From contig NZ_JAKRFN010000003.1 of assembly GCF_022348085.1 (NCBI RefSeq), forward strand, positions 248,001 through 312,000: DNA of 64,000 nt, in the 5' to 3' direction. Source of the DNA: Mycobacterium sp. PSTR-4-N. Its GTDB lineage: Bacteria > Actinomycetota > Actinomycetes > Mycobacteriales > Mycobacteriaceae. Below, piece by piece: positions 62,270 to 64,000 of this stretch. The notes under the pieces were generated by a model. It was not told where the DNA came from. It did no database searches and saw only the letters and a program-made list of their open reading frames with translations. Made by a program: the position numbers and the translations under genes. Each line of letters starts with the position of its first letter. The first letter of the stretch is position 1.

Positions 62270-63289
62270 TCAGAACAACGCCGGCTGCACCGGGGGCGCC
62301 GGGGCGGGTGCAGGTCGGCGCGCACCGGCCTCCCGGAACGAGCGACCCGGCGCCAGACCGTGATTGGCGATCAGCGGGGCGGCACGCTGGGCGAGCATCG
62401 CCCGGTAGTCGGCCGGCAGGTAGGCACCGCGCCGGTAGAGCTGCCGGTACTCCCCCACCAGATCTGGGTAGCTCGCCGCCAGCCAGTCCATGAACCAGCC
62501 ACGGGTGCTGCCGCGCAGATGCAGACCGAAGACCGTGACACTGGTCGCACCCGCCGCGGCGATCCGGCCCAGCAGGTCGTCGAGGTGGGCAACCGAATCG
62601 GTGAGCCGTGGCAGCACTGGGGCCACCATCACGTGGCAGGGCAGCCCTGCCTCCCGGATCGCCGAGATCAGCCCCAGCCGGGCCTGCGGTGTCGGCGTAC
62701 CCGGCTCGATCCGGCTGTGCAACAACGGATCGCCGACGGCGAGTGACACCGCGACACTGACCTCGACCCGCCGTACCGCGTCGGTGAGCAGCGGCAGATC
62801 CCGGCGCAGCAATGTGCCCTTGGTGAGGATGGAGAACGGGGTACCCGACTCGGTGAGCGCGCCGATGATGCCCGGCATCAACGCATACCGCCCCTCGGCC
62901 CGCTGGTAGGGGTCGGTGTTGGTGCCCAGTGCGACGGTCTCGCCGGTCCATGACGGGCGATGGAGCTCGCGTCGCAGCACGTCGGCCACGTTGGTCTTCA
63001 CGACGACCTGGGTGTCGAAGTCCTGGCCGCTGTCGAAGTCCAGGTACTCGTGCGTCGGGCGGGCGAAACAGTACCGGCAGGCATGGGAGCAGCCGCGGTA
63101 ACCGTTGACGGTGTACTGGAATGGCAGCATCGACGCCGAGGGCACCTTGTTCAACGCCGATTTGCACAGCACCTCGTGAAACGTGATGCCCTGAAACTCC
63201 GGCGTGCGCACGCTGCGGATCAGGCCGAGCCGCTGCAGACCGGGTAGCGCTCCGTCGTCGACATCGACCCCCTGACCGGACCACCGCAT
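62270..63289 (-). CDS. Radical SAM protein, Rv2578c family (SplB/photolyase-like COG1533)
   Basis: A 339-residue protein very similar in order and motif to M. tuberculosis Rv2578c. The radical SAM cluster ligands are C67, C71 and C74 in GCSHACRYCF, followed by ARPTHEYLDF. VALGTNTDPYQRAEGRY and SILTKGTLLRRDLPLL are the usual SAM-binding strands, and the end is GLHLRGSTRGWFMDWL. COG1533 includes spore photoproduct lyase, so a DNA-repair role has been suggested. ATG 63289 begins MRW as in Rv2578c. An SOS box directly upstream supports DNA-damage control. Confidence 0.93.
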   Translation of the reverse strand: MRWSGQGVDVDDGALPGLQRLGLIRSVRTPEFQGITFHEVLCKSALNKVPSASMLPFQYTVNGYRGCSHACRYCFARPTHEYLDFDSGQDFDTQVVVKTNVADVLRRELHRPSWTGETVALGTNTDPYQRAEGRYALMPGIIGALTESGTPFSILTKGTLLRRDLPLLTDAVRRVEVSVAVSLAVGDPLLHSRIEPGTPTPQARLGLISAIREAGLPCHVMVAPVLPRLTDSVAHLDDLLGRIAAAGATSVTVFGLHLRGSTRGWFMDWLAASYPDLVGEYRQLYRRGAYLPADYRAMLAQRAAPLIANHGLAPGRSFREAGARRPAPAPAPPVQPALF

Positions 63290-63297
63290 GCCACCAT

Positions 63298-63313
63298 GCG
63301 AACACACGTTCGA
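63298..63313. promoter_or_regulatory. LexA (SOS) box between the radical SAM gene and the HelD-like gene
   Basis: GCGAACACACGTTCGA differs from the mycobacterial SOS consensus TCGAAC-N4-GTTCGA only at the first base. On the minus strand it lies between TTGACA (63319-63324, read in reverse) and the start of the radical SAM gene, whose start codon falls where a leaderless transcript would begin. On the plus strand it covers the -35 position of a TAGCGT -10 (63330-63335) for the HelD-like gene. LexA could therefore repress both. Confidence 0.8.
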
Positions 63314-63345
63314 AACCGTGTCAAGCAAGTAGCGTGGCAGGCACC

Positions 63346-64000
63346 ATGTCGACTGACACCCACGACACCGAACTCGCCGCCGAACAGCGCTATGTCGCCA
63401 CGCTCTACGACCGCCTCGACGCCGAGCGCACGCGCGTGCGGGACCGCTACCGCGACGCGTTGCGCGGCACCGGCGGCACGCTCGTGGAACGCGACGCCGA
63501 GGTGCGCGCGCTGGCCCGGCAGATGGCCCGGCTCAACGTCGCCGACAGCGGCCTGTGCTTCGGGCGGCTCGACAGCATCGACGGCGAGACGGTCTACGTG
63601 GGGCGCATCGGCATCCTCGACGAATCCGACGATTTCGCCTCGCTGCTCGTCGACTGGCGGGCGCCGGCCGCCCGCGCCTTCTACGTCGCCACCGGCGCGT
63701 CGCCGGAGAACATGCGCCGCCGGCGCCAGTTCCACACGATGGGCCGCCGCGTGCTGGATTTCACCGATGAGATCCTCGGCCGCCCCGACGCAGGAGAGGA
63801 CCTCGGCTCCCGGGGCACGGGCGACGCGGCGTTGCTCGCTGCGGTCAACGCACCGCGCGGGGACGGCATGCGCGACATCGTGGCCACCATCCAGGCCGAA
63901 CAGGACGAGATCATCCGCCTCGACCATGCCGGGGTGCTGGTCATCGAAGGCGGGCCGGGCACCGGCAAGACCGTCGTCGCGCTGCACCGGGTGGCCTATC
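63346..64000 (+). CDS. HelD/HelR-type RNA polymerase recycling ATPase (partial, 5' part only)
   Basis: The first 218 codons of a UvrD-like superfamily 1 protein run off the right edge. The N-terminus is a long charged helical segment (LAAEQRYVATLYDRLDAERTRVRDRYRDALRG), which in HelD forms the arm that enters the RNAP secondary channel. Next come CFGRLDSIDGETVYVGRIGILDE and LLVDWRAPAARAFYVAT, signature of HelD, and Walker A GGPGTGKT at 202-209. HelD proteins free stalled RNA polymerase, and HelR of M. abscessus gives rifamycin tolerance. Whether this is the RNAP-core HelD or the rifampicin-linked HelR type needs the missing C-terminus. Confidence 0.88.
   Translation, partial: MSTDTHDTELAAEQRYVATLYDRLDAERTRVRDRYRDALRGTGGTLVERDAEVRALARQMARLNVADSGLCFGRLDSIDGETVYVGRIGILDESDDFASLLVDWRAPAARAFYVATGASPENMRRRRQFHTMGRRVLDFTDEILGRPDAGEDLGSRGTGDAALLAAVNAPRGDGMRDIVATIQAEQDEIIRLDHAGVLVIEGGPGTGKTVVALHRVAY

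Overview
The window is about 67-68% GC, with dense genes, many GTG starts, ATGA/GTGA stop-start overlaps and several TANNNT -10 boxes placed just ahead of start codons. Gene content and order match Mycobacterium/Mycolicibacterium. The genes from metK to pyrR and from nusB to the Rv2578c-like radical SAM gene parallel two blocks of the M. tuberculosis chromosome (near Rv1379-Rv1392 and Rv2533c-Rv2578c) that are contiguous here. No PE/PPE pair lies between pyrF and mihF. A non-tuberculous, probably rapidly growing species is the best reading; I do not name one.

Layout. (1) 1-12,240, minus strand: pyrR-pyrB-pyrC-(membrane protein)-carA-carB-pyrF, the de novo pyrimidine operon, with a PyrR-binding RNA loop in its leader. 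Then mihF-gmk-rpoZ-coaBC-metK (nucleoid factor, GMP kinase, RNAP omega, CoA synthesis, SAM synthesis; metK is cut by the left edge). (2) 12,294-17,216: an accessory patch with a serine hydrolase, a decayed immunity-like ORF, a 13E12-type HNH/DUF222 protein, an FAD monooxygenase and a CitE-like lyase. (3) 17,292-28,868, minus strand: pepQ-efp-nusB and alaS-ruvX-mltG-aroE-(prepilin peptidase)-aroC-aroK-aroB. The dehydroquinase gene found beside aroB in M. tuberculosis is not there. (4) 28,966-35,047: a YjbQ-family protein, a sugar porter, a GlsB-type stress membrane protein with a SigF-type promoter, a FusB-like FBP protein behind a possible leader ORF, an ArsR/SRPBCC pair with a perfect operator, and DUF3097-rarA.

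(5) 35,140-44,103: a tightly overlapped minus-strand operon of transglutaminase/DUF2126, a circularly permuted ATP-grasp/alpha-E fusion, a second transglutaminase and a zinc-ribbon metallopeptidase, preceded by a DUF389 membrane protein. This is a predicted peptide-ligase/modification system of unknown product. (6) 44,150-52,708, plus strand: a self-contained catabolic operon (DeoR regulator, FGGY kinase, lipoprotein binding protein, two permeases, ATPase, SDR, BtpA/SgcQ-family TIM barrel, cupin) for an unidentified sugar or polyol. Its enzyme set has no match I recognise and it is the best candidate for an undescribed pathway.

(7) 52,701-64,000: an HxlR regulator divergent from a thiolase-DUF302 pair; aspS coupled to two tandem deazaflavin-dependent nitroreductase paralogues; an SRPBCC protein; a carboxylesterase; a YpfJ-type zinc peptidase; a DUF885 protein; the Rv2578c-like radical SAM protein; and the start of a HelD-type RNA-polymerase-recycling ATPase. 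The last two diverge across a near-perfect mycobacterial LexA (SOS) box. I saw no tRNA, rRNA, CRISPR array or complete insertion sequence.
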